This document shows, one piece after another, positions 1-11,764 of a stretch of 64,000 nucleotides of DNA. The DNA is taken from NCBI GenBank assembly GCA_016808115.1, contig JAEQBH010004678.1:310001-374000 (forward strand). The letters run 5' to 3'. The stretch comes from Tetrastigma voinierianum. Taxonomy: Eukaryota; Streptophyta; Magnoliopsida; Vitales; Vitaceae. The first letter of the stretch is position 1, and every line of letters begins with the position of its first letter. The notes beneath the pieces were generated by a model. It was not told where the DNA came from. It ran no database searches and was given only the letters and a program-made list of their open reading frames with translations. The translations under genes were made by a program, and so were the position numbers.

Positions 1-1127
1 CCATTTAATTAATTTATCAATTAAAAAGACAAATTTTGGATACAAACCACTAGAATAATAATTCCTTTTAGTTTTGGTGATGTAGACAAGTAAAGCTATA
101 TATCAATGAAGAATCAAAGAAATTTTCTAGTTTTGAAAAATCAAGATTACTGGTTGAGGCAGTGAAGCAAACGGAATTAAAATTAACAGGGTGGATAACT
201 GTGAAAAACGCTAACAAGATCTTCTTCACTTAGTACACATCTACCCTTTTTAGGGTACAACAGGTTCTATTTATATTATTACAATCAGCCGCGTGACAAG
301 GTCTTAACAGCACTTTGTCCATGACGGTAATAGATCATTGTAGTGGTTAGCTATCTATGATACGTGTTGACACGTGTCCCCATGTCAAGCGAGTGAGGGT
401 AATGACTTTAACTACTAATTTTTTCTTCTCCCATCAAGGAATACGGTTTTTCTCGAGCAACCAGAAGATTGGTAGGCTCGGGCATTGCTGTGTTTGATGT
501 GCTGCTGCTGCTGACGAGGGCCGAGCAAAGCTTGCTCGGGGGAGCGCAATTGCACGTAGAGGGCATGGGGCCCATCTCGCATTTACTCATTGGATATGAG
601 TTTGGGCTCTTTCGTAGTCGGGCCTTGCTGTCTGGACTCTGGGCCTGGATTATCCAGACACCCCATTCCAAACGGCAATACAAAATGTAGAACCACTGAA
701 TCAGATGTTTAGTACTTCTATTTGTGTGAGTTGTTGTGACGGAGAGCCTGAAGAAGAAGAAGAAGGAAAAGGAGTAAATATATTAGAATGAAGTACATGC
801 ATGGAAGGGTAGAGCATGCATGGAAGGTCTTGAGGAATCCATGTGGTGACCAATTGCTGCTGGTCACGTAAGCCTTAATTACAATAGCTGGAATGGTGGA
901 GCCCATGCACTGTCCAAACATACCCGTACAATAGTTGGCTTTGCGCAATCAATCCAATTCACCAAAACCTGTTGTTATCAGCAGCCCCAATTAGATGAAG
1001 TGGGGACCCAGTGGTGTACTACTACTACTACTACTGCTGCAGCATCAGCTGCTGTTTCCCAATAATAATAATTTTTTTTTGAAAAACGTAAGGTTTGAAA
1101 ACTAATTCTCTACGTTTTTTTGACATA
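1..1127. other. Intergenic DNA, possible decayed LTR, no gene seen
   Basis: I find no supportable coding region here. The first 690 bases are less AT-rich than what follows and have an LTR-like feel (short open frames on both strands, a CACGTG box near 372), but I see no matching second copy, no PBS and no polypurine tract, so this is only an impression. A short (TAC)n run with CTGC repeats sits at about 1015-1050. Confidence 0.3.
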
Positions 1128-1144
1128 ACCTTGATATATATTAT

Positions 1145-1558
1145 CAGGGATGAAAATATCCGATATATCCATCGATATATTTTTGATATATTCGACACGA
1201 CACTTAATAACCATATCACGATGCAACCAATATATCGACATATTCCGCTTTGACCGACATATCAAAGCGTAAACATCGCGCCCGCATGTCAAGGCAATAT
1301 TTTTAATTTTCGATAAAATATCCGAATATATCGCATATATCGATATAACGAGATATATCTAGAGATATATTTAAATAAATGTGATTTGAAAGTTCCCGAC
1401 TTTAGGTCCAACTACACATTAATCACAACAATTTTTAATTTCCGATATATCGATATTCATATAAAATATCCTGATATATCTCCGATATCCTCTGGAGCAT
1501 TCAGAAAATTCAAGCGACCGACATATTATCCGGCCGAAACCCGATATTTTCATCATCG
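1145..1558. mobile_element. Ac/Ds-like non-autonomous hAT element rich in ATATCG motifs
   Basis: The left end begins CAGGGATGAAA at 1145-1155, the 11-bp terminal inverted repeat known for maize Ac/Ds. The right end reads GATATTTTCATC at 1543-1554, the inverted counterpart, with the outermost four bases altered. The interior (about 410 bp) is packed with ATATCGATATAT-type motifs on both strands, as in subterminal repeats bound by hAT transposases. The flanking 8-mers TATATTAT (1137-1144) and CATACGAT (1559-1566) match at 5 of 8 positions, so a target duplication is possible but not proven. There is no transposase reading frame; it would depend on a related active element. Confidence 0.5.
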
Positions 1559-2150
1559 CATACGATGTAGCCTTTAAAAATGCTAGAAAAACTGTGATAA
1601 AAACTATTTAGGAGATGTCTTTTCAAAAAATATTTTTAATTTTTGTTTAAAAATTTTTAGAAAAAATATTTTTATTATAATATTTTAATAATATAAAAAA
1701 TGTCATTTCAAAAAACATTTTCAAATTTTCAATTTTTTTAGAAAATATATATTTAAAAAATATTTTTAATATAAATTCAAAATTTTAAAAATAATAAAGA
1801 TATTTCTTCACAAGACACTTTCAATATAACATTTCAATAATTTAAAAAAGTATTTCTTTAATAGATATTTAGTCTAAATTCAAATTATAAAAGTGTTTTT
1901 TAAAATATATTTTTAATGTAAAATTTAAAATTTTTAAAATTATGAAAGTAAACTTAACCCATATTAAAAAATTTTAAAATTAGATAAAATTGTAAAGAGA
2001 CATTGTTAGATCCATGGTAAAAACTACGTTAGATTTGTAAATATTTCTAAACATTTTATATTTAAGGAATATTTTTTCTTTTTTAGTGTAAAAAGCCCCA
2101 ACTATTTAAGTTTTTTTGTTTCGGGCGGGCTCACACCATATTGTTGAGGC
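1559..2150. other. AT-rich spacer
   Basis: Very AT-rich low-complexity DNA with many AAAATATTTTT runs. No open frame, RNA gene or transposon end is visible. Confidence 0.6.
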
Positions 2151-2156
2151 TCCACT

Positions 2157-2197
2157 CACAAGTCCCAAGTCACAAGTCACAAGTCACAAGTCACACC
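2157..2197. repeat. Short tandem repeat, unit CACAAGT
   Basis: About five direct copies of the 7-bp unit CACAAGT, one imperfect, lie about 150 bp upstream of the OHP1 start codon, in its probable promoter. Confidence 0.8.
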
Positions 2198-2310
2198 TTG
2201 ACTTGCCGGCTATGCCAGAGTTTTTTTTTTTACCATAATTAATAAATACCAAAAAATAAAAACCACCTATCCGGAGTCAATAGTGGAAGGGTAGCCAAAA
2301 AGCAGATAAG

Positions 2311-2457
2311 ATGGTGGAGGAAGTAATGGTTAGGGTTGAAGAAGAGAATGGCAACTTCATCACCGATTTCAGCCTTGCCTGCCCTCCAGAACAGAGCTCC
2401 AATAGTATGCCTTCCGAATCAGCAACTATCTCCGTTCACCCATCGGAGGTCATGTAG
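2311..2457 (+). promoter_or_regulatory. Upstream ORF overlapping the OHP1 start
   Basis: An ATG at 2311 (A at -3, G at +4, a good context) opens a 48-codon frame that ends at TAG 2455-2457, about 110 bp inside the OHP1 coding region and in a different frame. A second ATG at 2326 is in the same frame. If transcription starts upstream of 2311, scanning ribosomes meet these codons before the OHP1 ATG at 2348. If transcription starts between 2326 and 2348 the frame is irrelevant. The sequence alone does not fix the transcription start. Confidence 0.4.
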
Positions 2458-2884
2458 CATAATCTCTCAGCCGAAGAAAAAGAAGGTCTCTTTCAGGGTT
2501 CAAGCGGCAAAGCTTCCTCCAGGGGTAGGCCTTCTTTGCTCCTTTCCTTCATTTGAAGGGCCTTTTCTTATTCTTAGATTACAAAAACGCAAATCGTCGA
2601 TATTGAAAATTTCAGGTAGAATTGCCAAAAGTAGAGCCCAAATTCGAAGCTCCCTTTCTGGGGTTCACAAAGACAGCAGAAATATGGAACTCCAGAGCTT
2701 GTATGATTGGCCTTGTTGGGATTTTCATAGTGGAACTGGTATAGTCCTCATCTTAATTCTCTCTCTCACTACCCTGAATGGGTATAGATTCATGACGGAG
2801 CTTGTGTTTTTGCAGATATTAAACAAGGGAATACTTCAGGTGATTGGGGTGGAAGTTGGAAAGGGCCTCGATCTTCCTCTCTGA
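2348..2884 (+). CDS. OHP1: One-helix protein 1 (LHC-like, HLIP family), three exons
   Basis: Exons 2348-2524, 2616-2738 and 2816-2884, with GT-AG introns, give 122 residues. Residues 1 to about 50 are rich in Ser, Pro and basic residues, as in a chloroplast transit peptide; FRVQAAKLPPG follows, close to the usual processing region. Exon 2 carries the conserved PFLGFTKTAEIWNSRAC stretch and one membrane helix (about residues 81-104). The chlorophyll-binding ExxNxR pattern is present (E81, N84, R86). The C-terminal tail ends GKGLDLPL, as I recall for plant OHP1. In plants OHP1 works with OHP2 and HCF244 in the thylakoid membrane, delivering or protecting pigment during photosystem II reaction-centre assembly. 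The ATG at 2348 is chosen because it alone reads into the transit peptide frame. No damage is visible; length is near that of the Arabidopsis protein. Confidence 0.93.
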   Translation: MATSSPISALPALQNRAPIVCLPNQQLSPFTHRRSCSIISQPKKKKVSFRVQAAKLPPGVGLLCSFPSFEGPFLILRLQKRKSSILKISGRIAKSRAQIRSSLSGVHKDSRNMELQSLYDWPCWDFHSGTGIVLILILSLTTLNGYRFMTELVFLQILNKGILQVIGVEVGKGLDLPL

Positions 2885-3870
2885 ACACACACAGCGTTCA
2901 GTATGCTTGCAATTGAGGCTACCCGAGGGTTTGATTCATTAATAGCTTCGTAATTTACCTTGTAACGTTCCTCTGTAAGGGCAGCTTTTGACCTCTTGTT
3001 ATATATGAAACAAACTGTGTTATTTGCTTATCTGTTAGGGGGAAATTACGGCTTAGCTTCTGATGTGATTATTTTGTTTCTTCAACTTTCTATTAAGAAG
3101 CTTCTACATTTTGTTAATCAAGCTTGCTGTAAAACCAGGTCAATTAACAACTGTACAATGTGGTAGAGAGTATATATCTAAATTGTCGTCTTTAATGCAC
3201 TCCCTAAGTCTGTTTTGAGGGTTTACAAGCCACGCGAATGTCTTACCCGTTTTACCTCCCAAGGGCCCAAAGGATATGGACACCACTAGATTCTCCCTTA
3301 CCAGTAGGCAGTTACCACTTACCACCCAAAGACCCAAAGGATGAGAACACCACTAGATTCCTCCGTTGGCTTTGCAAGAATAAGGTTTCGTCGGAACTCA
3401 GAATAACCAAAGGCACTAGGAAAGCGTGATAGGCTGAAAATATACCAAAGGCGGCTCTAGGAAAAGCCTGATCAACACGAGCATTAGCAGAACTAATAGG
3501 CTTCCTGGTTAGTAGTTGAGACTTGAGACAAGCAGCCTTGAATCATTGATCAACCATATTCTATTTCTGCATTAGGATGGTGATTTTTCCAAATCATAGG
3601 TTAACCTCTTAGTAACTTGTGTAAGTCATATATCCAAGGTAAGAGTAGTATGGTATTAGGGCTTTTTTTTTTTTTTTTTTTAAAAACAAAGACAAAGAAA
3701 AAAAGAAAAACCAGCTGCATGCGTCCAATCCCAGCTATGATATTTGTTTTCCGAAACAGTCTGCATGATAAATTAAGGCAAACCACACTATGAATACCCA
3801 CCCTCCTCTCAATGGACAGGCAAGAACGAACGCCTTCCTTTTATTTTTGTCCAACATAATTTATTTGCAA
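2885..3870. other. OHP1 3' region and spacer
   Basis: The first 150 bases or so are the probable 3' UTR of OHP1 (AT-rich, with TTATATATGAAA at about 3000). The rest shows no gene. There is a T-run at 3662-3682. Confidence 0.5.
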
Positions 3871-3874
3871 GTAA

Positions 3875-5930
3875 ATGTGTAAAATCCGGGAAAATTAGAA
3901 ATTTTTAAAAATGGTAAAATGATAATAAAAATAATAAATTACCGTGAAGTAATTATAGTTTTTAAATTTCTAGATTCACGACAAAACAGACAAGGCCGTT
4001 AAATTGGGTTCCTCGCAAATCTGTACGACTGTGTTAAAAGCCACAAATTCGAAGATAATTTTAATATTTTACGATTTTCTTCAATGAGCAAACCACAAGA
4101 ATCTCTGCGACGATATTTTTACTAAAATTTCAAAGCTGCAGAACTGGTCACTAAGCTCATTTTAAAATAAAGTTCGAATCGAAAAGAATACATCAAGCTT
4201 GGCGTATAAACACCGAACTAAGAATACGTACTATATATCCAAAATATAATGTTAATAATAATAAAATAAATAAATAAAATAATAATAATAATAAAAACGA
4301 AAATAAAATGAAAGTCAAAAAGAGGAGAAGGGCATTGGTTCCGTAGGGAGAGGGAGAGCGTGGAGAGAGGGAGAATTTTAATTTTTTTATTTCTTTCTTC
4401 GTTTCTTTATCAAATTTGGCGAAAAATCTGACTGGTAGATTTTCATCTACCAAGACAGCCGATCAACGCAATGGTGTTACGCGCATACCAAAATTCAGCT
4501 TCGCTAACTCCACGGCGCAGGTAATTTTTTCTTACTGCTATTTTCAGCCAGAAATATTTAACGACTATTTAAATTCCTGGCTTAAAGTTATAAAGGCCTT
4601 AAATTCGCCTTCAATTTTTTAGACTGAGTGTGGGAATTTTTAAGAATTTTTAGGACTATTTTCGGACAGTCCGGGTTGAATTTCGGGACTATTTTCGACG
4701 CCTTACGAATTTCTCGGACTGGTGCATTACACAATCCAAAGCAAATTTAAGGACTGCCGCGCTCGATCGAAGTTCGTTTTGCTGATCCTGCGACCGACGC
4801 CTTCTGGGTTTTACGCTGCGGTTTTGATATCACAATAATTCGTGCGACGAACGCGGCGGACTAAGAAAAGGCCAGATTATGGTCCCAGATTCACCCATTT
4901 TGTGTGTTATGAGTTTTATGAATAACATGCAAAGGTGTGAGAATTATGTCGACGCATGCTAATCGATACGTTAACGGGATTGTATTAATGGAATTATACG
5001 TGAAATTATAATCGCCCACATGACATCGTTTAATGCAAGATCCATATATACACGTAATACGTACGAAACGCCGACATCACGCATTTCCCATACGCGACAC
5101 ACATCGCCACGAAATAGCGTTGCCAAGATGGTATCGCTATTCACCATTCCCGGCGAATGCGCTATGAGCCTGGAATATGGCTAACGTCCAAAATTGGAGA
5201 CTTACTGGCTGTGGAGAAACAATAATAATAAATCATGTGTTTGGGTGAATCAAGATGGGGCAGATCCCTGAAAATGGTGTTGACCCAAATTTTATTCTTT
5301 GGCCAGACATACGATTCAATACGAAAGCTCACGAAAGCTCATTGGAAAGCTGACGCGAAAGCCGGCGTGAGACCTCGAAAATTCGTGGACCAAATAAACA
5401 CTGATTCGATAAAACCAAAATCGAGAGTACCATCGGTTTGTCACGCCAAAACACCACGATCGGTTTTACACTGTGTTGCAGCGCTGGCGGGAGCTCGGTT
5501 GGGACTCGTGTTTTCGTATATGAGTCTCATCTCACGCATTTATGACGAAACATTCCATATGGTGACGATTATTTATATAATATGATTTGATATTTTATGC
5601 ACGCTGACAGACGTATTTTAGGCAAGTGAGTAACTTTATAGGAGAATTTTTCTACTGGCATCGCTTCATCCCACAAGTGACTCTTCGTACAAAGGGGCGC
5701 ACAGCAGATTCAAGGCCCGACGGCACTGACATGCAAGAAGACGACATACGACCTGATGTACGAAAAAGACCAGAATTAAATTCTTTCGATTATTGTATAA
5801 ATATTCGCGTATGTAATTATCGTAAAAAGGCCGTGATCGGACTCTTATGGACTGTCATTAACTGTTAATTTTCATATTTTTGATTTAAATATGAATGAAT
5901 AGGTCCCAATAAAAAGACGTATTGAGGTGG
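3875..5930. mobile_element. LTR-like block, unclassified
   Basis: The stretch has CG-containing, non-coding sequence unlike its neighbours, with many short open frames, and begins TGTGTAAAATCCGGG, a style that reminds me of chromovirus (Ty3/gypsy) LTRs. A weak primer-site-like TGGTGTCAGATAA occurs at 5930-5942. I see no second LTR copy and no gag-pol, so it could be a solo LTR remnant or ordinary intergenic DNA. Function cannot be assigned to the open frames at 5235-5585 and 5626-5868. Confidence 0.25.
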
Positions 5931-6323
5931 TGTCAGATAAACTATATTAGAACCAACAAGTTTTAATATATGTTATGTATAAAGGCTGAATCAAACTTTG
6001 GCGACTACTCGTTATACGCGTATATATCGCAAGTAGGAATAATTTTAATTTCCTGAATAAGTGCCTATAAAAATGCGCACTCAAGTAACACGTCACATCC
6101 GGGTATATATACATATGACTCCAGTCAATAATTTTAGTTATGTGATACGTTATTATTATTAGTACAATGCCTCGTTCTCCATCTACAGGGAATATTTGTG
6201 GCTCAACAATCAGCATATGCATCTAGAGATATCGGCCACCAAGCACATCACACTGCAGGATTCCCCATAATGCACCCCCGATAAACATTGAATTGTTGTT
6301 CTAAGCCTTCGAGAAAGGAGAAG

Positions 6324-8075
6324 CTACAGGGCCCTGCTTATTCGAGCATCTATAACTGGCACCGTCGAAGAAAGCTCAGAGATTTCTAAAGCCTCAGCCA
6401 GTGAAAGCCGGCGGTTTCTCCATGCTGTCTGTGCCCAGCTCTTCATTTTCTCTCCTTCATCCTTTCTGTTTTGTTGGACGCAAAGTACTTCTGCATATGC
6501 ACCTAAGATCAATCCATAAACATAATTTACAAGTCATTATAGCAATCCACCAGAATAAAAGACACTATTTGCATAGAATCACAACAAATTGTGCAAGGCC
6601 AATGCTAAGTTATTTCATTCTACCACATTGATTCAATTCAGGATAAATAATTCACAATGCAGGATTCAAAGTAAAGTAGATATCCAAACATACCTCTAGC
6701 AAGGGCTACAATATCTCTTCTAGCTACATCTGCTTTTGTACCTATACAATCAGCAAAAGACAATTCTTTTCAAGTTGAATAACATGAGAGTCACAAAATT
6801 CCTACTAAATCATGTTGCATACCTTCAGTCTCCAATGATGGGGCTTTTAGCAAATCTAATGCCCTTCTATAAAGTCCCTGTCAATGATATACAGAAGAAA
6901 GCATTAAAATCATCAGTAAATAAATTACAATATGCTAACTCTCTATCTAAAATCCAAACACAAGTAGGAAGAGAGCAGCTGAAGAATTTCTACGAATCAA
7001 CCAAGTCATGTCCAGATCATTTAACGAGCATCTAATTAGAATAGGTAGCTCTGGGAGACTCAATCTCAAACTGGGTGCCAACATCTCTAGATGCATATAC
7101 CTAGCCACAAACATTCCCAGAATCAAAAGAATAAGACTGGGTTATGTGTCAGTTCTCACCTCTTGAATCAAAAGAGAACTTGAATGCTCCATAATTGCTT
7201 TATGCCGAAACATGAGAGCTATGCAGGTTAAGACAGTACCAACATTCGGATGATGTGAACCTACATCATCAAATCAGTAAAACCACAATAAATTATCCAC
7301 ACTTCATCCAATAAGCAGACTTCCAATAGAAAAGCTGGATAACATGTTTGTAGGTCTCAATTAGACAAAATCAAAGCCAAAGTGACACACCAAAATGTTC
7401 CTCTGTTTTTGTTAATACCCTTGTCAATATCTCCTCAGCTGCGCTAAAGTTCCTGCATGTACAAATATCAGACTCCTGTCAAAAGGGGTTGTATAAAACT
7501 AGCTATAGAATGGTCCACAACTAATCCTGAGCTTACCCCAAGTGTCCCTCAAGCTGCCCTAAAGCACAGGTAGCCGCCAACTGAACTTCCCTCCCAGACA
7601 TACAGCAAGCTGCTAACGCATGAGGATCAGCAAATTCTTTATTTGCAGATATCTCTTCAATTGCCTTCTGGTAGAGCTCCTTTGCTAATGAAAATTTGCC
7701 CGTTGAGTGCAAGAATTCCCCATATGAGAGAGCCACATTGCCTTTATATCACACCATCAATTTTTATTAATTACTATTATGATTATTATTAACGATGGGC
7801 ATATATCATATCACCAATATACTGTATTGCAGTAAGAGGAACCTTACCAGTGCAACCTTTGTCATCCTGTGATGCTTGAAAGAATGACTCAGCTGCCAAA
7901 AAAAAAAAAACCAGCTCAAAATTTAGCAGTTGATATGACCAGATAAAACAACCAAACAAGGTAAAAATTGGAAAATTGCTAGACATACCGGATTCAAGGT
8001 TACCATGGACAAGCTCAACTAACCCTTTTAGTGCTTTGACGTGAACATTTAGAACCTTGGAGCCAACTCCATCTA
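6324..8075 (-). CDS. TPR protein gene, 3' part (rest of exon 5 to exon 12)
   Basis: It resumes in frame at DGVGSKVLNVHVKALKGLVE just beyond the element and continues to the stop TAG (6324-6326). The conserved SHHPNVGTVLTCIALMFRHK lies in exon 9 and LYRRALDLLKAPSLETE in exon 10. The last exon ends VIDARISRAL. Exon 11 is 48 bp and exon 10 is 55 bp, so simple ORF calling would miss them. Confidence 0.85.
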
Positions 8076-8271
8076 TGTAGAAAGAACAAAGAGAGAAATT
8101 GGAGGAATGAATTCCTTGTTTTTTTCCATTGAATCATCATGTGTATATACAAGAGGATTAGTCTATACAATAGGTAAGCCAATCTATCATTCCTAATACG
8201 TTACAACCCTACAAGTCAAGCTTCCTAATTAGTTACAATCCTATATGTAAAATATGATACATACTATGACA
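8076..8271 (-). repeat. 3' LTR of copia A
   Basis: On the coding strand it starts TGTCATAGTATG and ends TTCTTTCTACA. By eye it differs from the partner LTR at roughly 15 positions plus a 2-bp indel. Confidence 0.9.
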
Positions 8272-8307
8272 CTCCCCCTCATGTTGGAGCATAGATATTA
8301 ATCTGCC

Positions 8308-9186
8308 TGTGAAATTAGAGAAGAAAACAATACTTTTCTTTATCGAATTTAAAGGAAATGGAAGATTACATAGCATAAGAAGACGCCTATATATATACAA
8401 AAGAAACTGAACAAAAAGAAATAAAATAAAATACAAAAATAAGGAAAATAATGCACAAGAAAGGAAGGAGATAAAATATCATCCCATGATCTCTCAACAC
8501 CCTCGGTTTGGAAAGATACGGCCATACGCACTGCCTTGTTACATACGCATTTATCCGTATTACTCGTTGGAGAGGGTCCGCTGTAGCGTCCTGCTAGAGA
8601 GAGTCCGCCAAAGAGGGTCCGTTGAAGAGGGTCTGTAGGAGAGGGTCTGTCGGAGAAGATCCGACGAAGAAGGTCCGACGGAGAAGATCTAATGGAGAAG
8701 GTCCAACGGAGAAAATCTGATAGAGAAGGTCCAATGAAGAAGATTCGACGAAAAAGACCTGCCGGAGAAGGTTCGACAAAGAAGATATGACGGAGGAGGT
8801 CCAACGGAAAAGATTTGCCGGAGAAGATCCGACGAAGAAGGCTTGACGAAGAAGGCAAGGTCCACTGGAGAAGGTTCGTCGGAGAAGGTCCGTTGGAGAT
8901 TATCCGCCGGGAGGTTTGACGGAGAAGGGTCCGACGGAAAAGATGGCTGCCTGAAAAAAGGGTTCACTCCAAACCAACCATGGCTCTGATACCATGTCAA
9001 ATGAGAGAAGAAAAAAATACTTTTCTTTATTGAATGAGTGAGTGAGTATTACATAGTATAGAGACACCTATATATATATACAAAAGAATGGAACAAAAAG
9101 GGAACAAAATAAAATACAAAACGGAAGGAAAATAATGTACAAGAAATGAAGGAGATAAACCAGAGAATATACTATGATTCTCAACA
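8308..9186 (-). mobile_element. TRIM-like LTR element with internal 15-bp minisatellite
   Basis: It is 879 bp long with 192-bp LTRs at 8308-8499 and 8995-9186 (TG...CA) and a primer site GGCTCTGATACCA at 8982-8994. The flanks CTGCC (8303-8307) and ATGCC (9187-9191) look like a near-perfect 5-bp target duplication, and copia C has the uninterrupted equivalent at about 32155. The interior has no gag or pol, only the purine-rich minisatellite at 8572-8940. Size and content fit terminal-repeat retrotransposons in miniature, which must borrow proteins. The LTRs closely resemble those of copia B (26521-30343). Confidence 0.85.
8572..8940 (-). repeat. 15-bp minisatellite inside the TRIM element
   Basis: About 24 imperfect head-to-tail units of GGAGAAGGTCCGACG (plus-strand form). 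Common changes are C to T and G to A. Because the unit is 15 bp and lacks stops on the minus strand, that strand is open in all three frames here, giving repetitive SDLLRRTFSVGPSP-like translations. Confidence 0.85.
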
Positions 9187-9838
9187 ATGCCTAACTTGTT
9201 ACATAGATAACTAACCCAGTCCCCACTTAGAGCCTTTGTGAAGATATCACCTAACTATTCTCCAGTCTTTACATATCCTGTAGAAATCAAATCGAGTTGT
9301 ATTTTCTCATGAACGAAATGACAATTTATCTCAATGTGCTTAGTTCGTTCATGGAATACAAGATTAGATGCAATATGAAGGGCAACCTAATTGTCAGACC
9401 AAAGTTTTGCAAGGACATAAGTTTTAATACCAACTTCCACCAAGATTTGATGAAGCCATATGATCTCTCACACAAACTGTGCCATTGTTATATATTCAGA
9501 TTCTTCACTAACGAACCACTTGTTTCTACCTTCCACGACTAGATTCAAGATCAACAAAGACACAAGAACCTTATGGATCTCCCTGCCCCCGATCCCGCTT
9601 AATCAAGATTCGTGAAACACTTAATTCTATTGGTCACGATTACCAACAAAATACCATACCGAGACTCATTTCAAGTAATATGTAATGCTCTACAAATGCG
9701 CCTAACGATCAACTATCAATATGTATCGCTTACAACTCGATTAAGTGTGCACATCGTGATACGTTACCTGTATTGTTAGTCACCTTACCAAACTAATCTT
9801 CTCAGATTCCCCCAAGGTCCCCAAACAATTCGCCTTCT

Positions 9839-10616
9839 CTAATAAGATATAGGCTTTGTGGCCATAGGGGAGCTACATGGCTTTGCCCCCAATTCTCCTT
9901 TTTCATACAATAGATCCAACACATATTTATGATGAGATAAGAAGATTTCATGTTTGCTCCTCATAACTTCAATGCCCAAGAAATACTTTAGCATCCTTAA
10001 GTCCTTTGTGTGGAATTGGCCATGAAGAAAGGACTTAAGTGATGATATACCTGCCATATCACTCCCAGTAATAACAACATCATCTACATACACAACTAAC
10101 AAGATGATACCTGCATCAGAAATTCTGTAAGAGACGGAGTGATTAGATTTGCTCTTCAACATGCCAAACTTCTCAATTACTTGATTGAATTTACCAAACC
10201 ATGCGCATGAACTCTGTTTCCATATAAGGATTTACAGAGACAACAAACTCTACCAATTTCCCTTGAGCAACAAACCTTGGAGGTTGCTCCATATAAACTT
10301 CCTCCGGAAGATCCCCATGAAGAAAACTATTCTTAATGTCAAGCTGGTGGAGGTCCCAACCATCAGTAACTGTTAGAGATATAAATAACCGAACATAAGT
10401 CATCTTGGCAACCAGGTAGAAGGTATCAGAATAGTCTACCCCATAGGTTTGGGCATAGCCTTTAGCAACAAGGCGTGCTTTCAACCTAGCAATTGAGCCA
10501 TCGGGATTAACCTTCACTACAAAAACCCAACGACATTCAATGGCTTTCTTCCCAAGAGTTAATTGTACCAAGTCCCAAGTACCATTTTTATTCAAAGCAT
10601 CCATCTCTTCTATCAT
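9839..10616 (-). pseudogene. Copia A reverse transcriptase remnant
   Basis: Two open segments carry RT motifs: WVFVVKVNPDGSIARLKARLV and DLHQLDIKNSFLHGDLPEE in 10191-10616, then VVYVDDVVITGSD in 9839-10162. The catalytic YVDD is intact (codons near 10085-10096). The join between the segments (near 10165-10190) is out of frame, so no full enzyme can be made. RNase H sequence with DIFTKAL follows at about 9220-9250. Confidence 0.85.
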
Positions 10617-11264
10617 AGAACTACGCCAACTAGGTGAGATAGGGATCCAAGAACATTGTTAGGCAACGAGATAGAGTCAAAGGATGCAATGAAAGAACAT
10701 GTATGTGATGACAAATGGTTATAAGAACAAAATGAGGAAATTTGATGAACACACTGACGTTTACCTTTACAAAGAGCAATAAGAAGATCATCATTGGAGA
10801 TTGGATCTAATGTCGAAGCAGTTGGTGTTGGACTCAAGATTGGGGGGTTTAGGCATCGAGAGTATACCTGAATGATGGGAGGTTTAATAGGAAGGGGAGC
10901 TGAAGTAGGAACCGGTAAGGAAAACATAAAGAACCAATAAATCATCATCCCCCTCTTGACTTATAATAGTAGACGAATAGGAAAATGGGAATATTCTAGA
11001 AAGATACACTTTAGGGCCTTCAGATCAAGTTTAGAGACTTGAGGATGGACATCCCGAACAAAGCATGTGCATCCAAATACTTTGGGCTCAATAGGAAATG
11101 ACAGATTATTTTAAAACAACTCATGTAAAGAAGAAATCTCCCACTAAGAACCGATGATGACATCCTATTAATAAAACAGCCGCGGAGATCATACAACCCA
11201 AAACGCTATGATTATCTATCTAACAACATACGCTAGCCAAGAAGATGTATATTCTTTCTCTCAG

Positions 11265-11764
11265 TTACCCCATTTTGAGAGGGAGTATCAACACAAGAGG
11301 TTTGATGGAGAATCTCATGTTGTAGAAAGATTGAAAAGGTTCCGACAAATACTCCTTGGCATTATCACTTCTCAATGTTTGAACAAAGAGATGAAATTGT
11401 GTTTGAATTTCAATACAAAAAGCGCTAAAATGAGAAAAAAAAAGCTCAGAACGACTTTTCATTAAATAAAGCCAAGTGCCACGAGAGAAATCATCCACAA
11501 AGGTAAATAAATATTTAAACCCAGTGAGAGACATAACTGGACAAGGGCATGAATTAACTCAAAAGGAGTGGAAGCTTGTTTATTGACTCTAGGACTCAAA
11601 TGCACACGATGAAACTTAGCATATTGACACGACTTACAGTTCAATGAGGATAGACTAGAAAACTTAGGATATAGCTTCTTCAATAGAGAAAGAGAATGAT
11701 GACCAAAGCAATAATGTAATTCGAATGGGGTAACAACTCCAGAACTAGCAACAGAGGTTGGCAC
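11265..11764 (-). pseudogene. Copia A integrase remnant
   Basis: The zinc-binding N-terminal part includes FELHYCFGHHSLSLLKKLYP and SCQYAKFHRVHLSPR; the catalytic core begins YLFTFVDDFSRGTWLYLMK and continues to TLRSDNAKEYLSEPF. A frameshift near 11500 separates the two parts and the region after 11265 is decayed. Confidence 0.8.

Noticed and set aside
469..690. Short open frames on both strands as genes
   Set aside because: No homology that I recognise, no splice support and an LTR-like setting.
8349..8858. 169-codon open frame on the minus strand as a gene
   Set aside because: It runs through the LTR and the 15-bp minisatellite, is open only because the unit lacks stops, and all three frames are open there.
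8572..8940. CRISPR-like repeat array
   Set aside because: Units are contiguous 15-mers without unique spacers, in a plant retroelement; it is a minisatellite.
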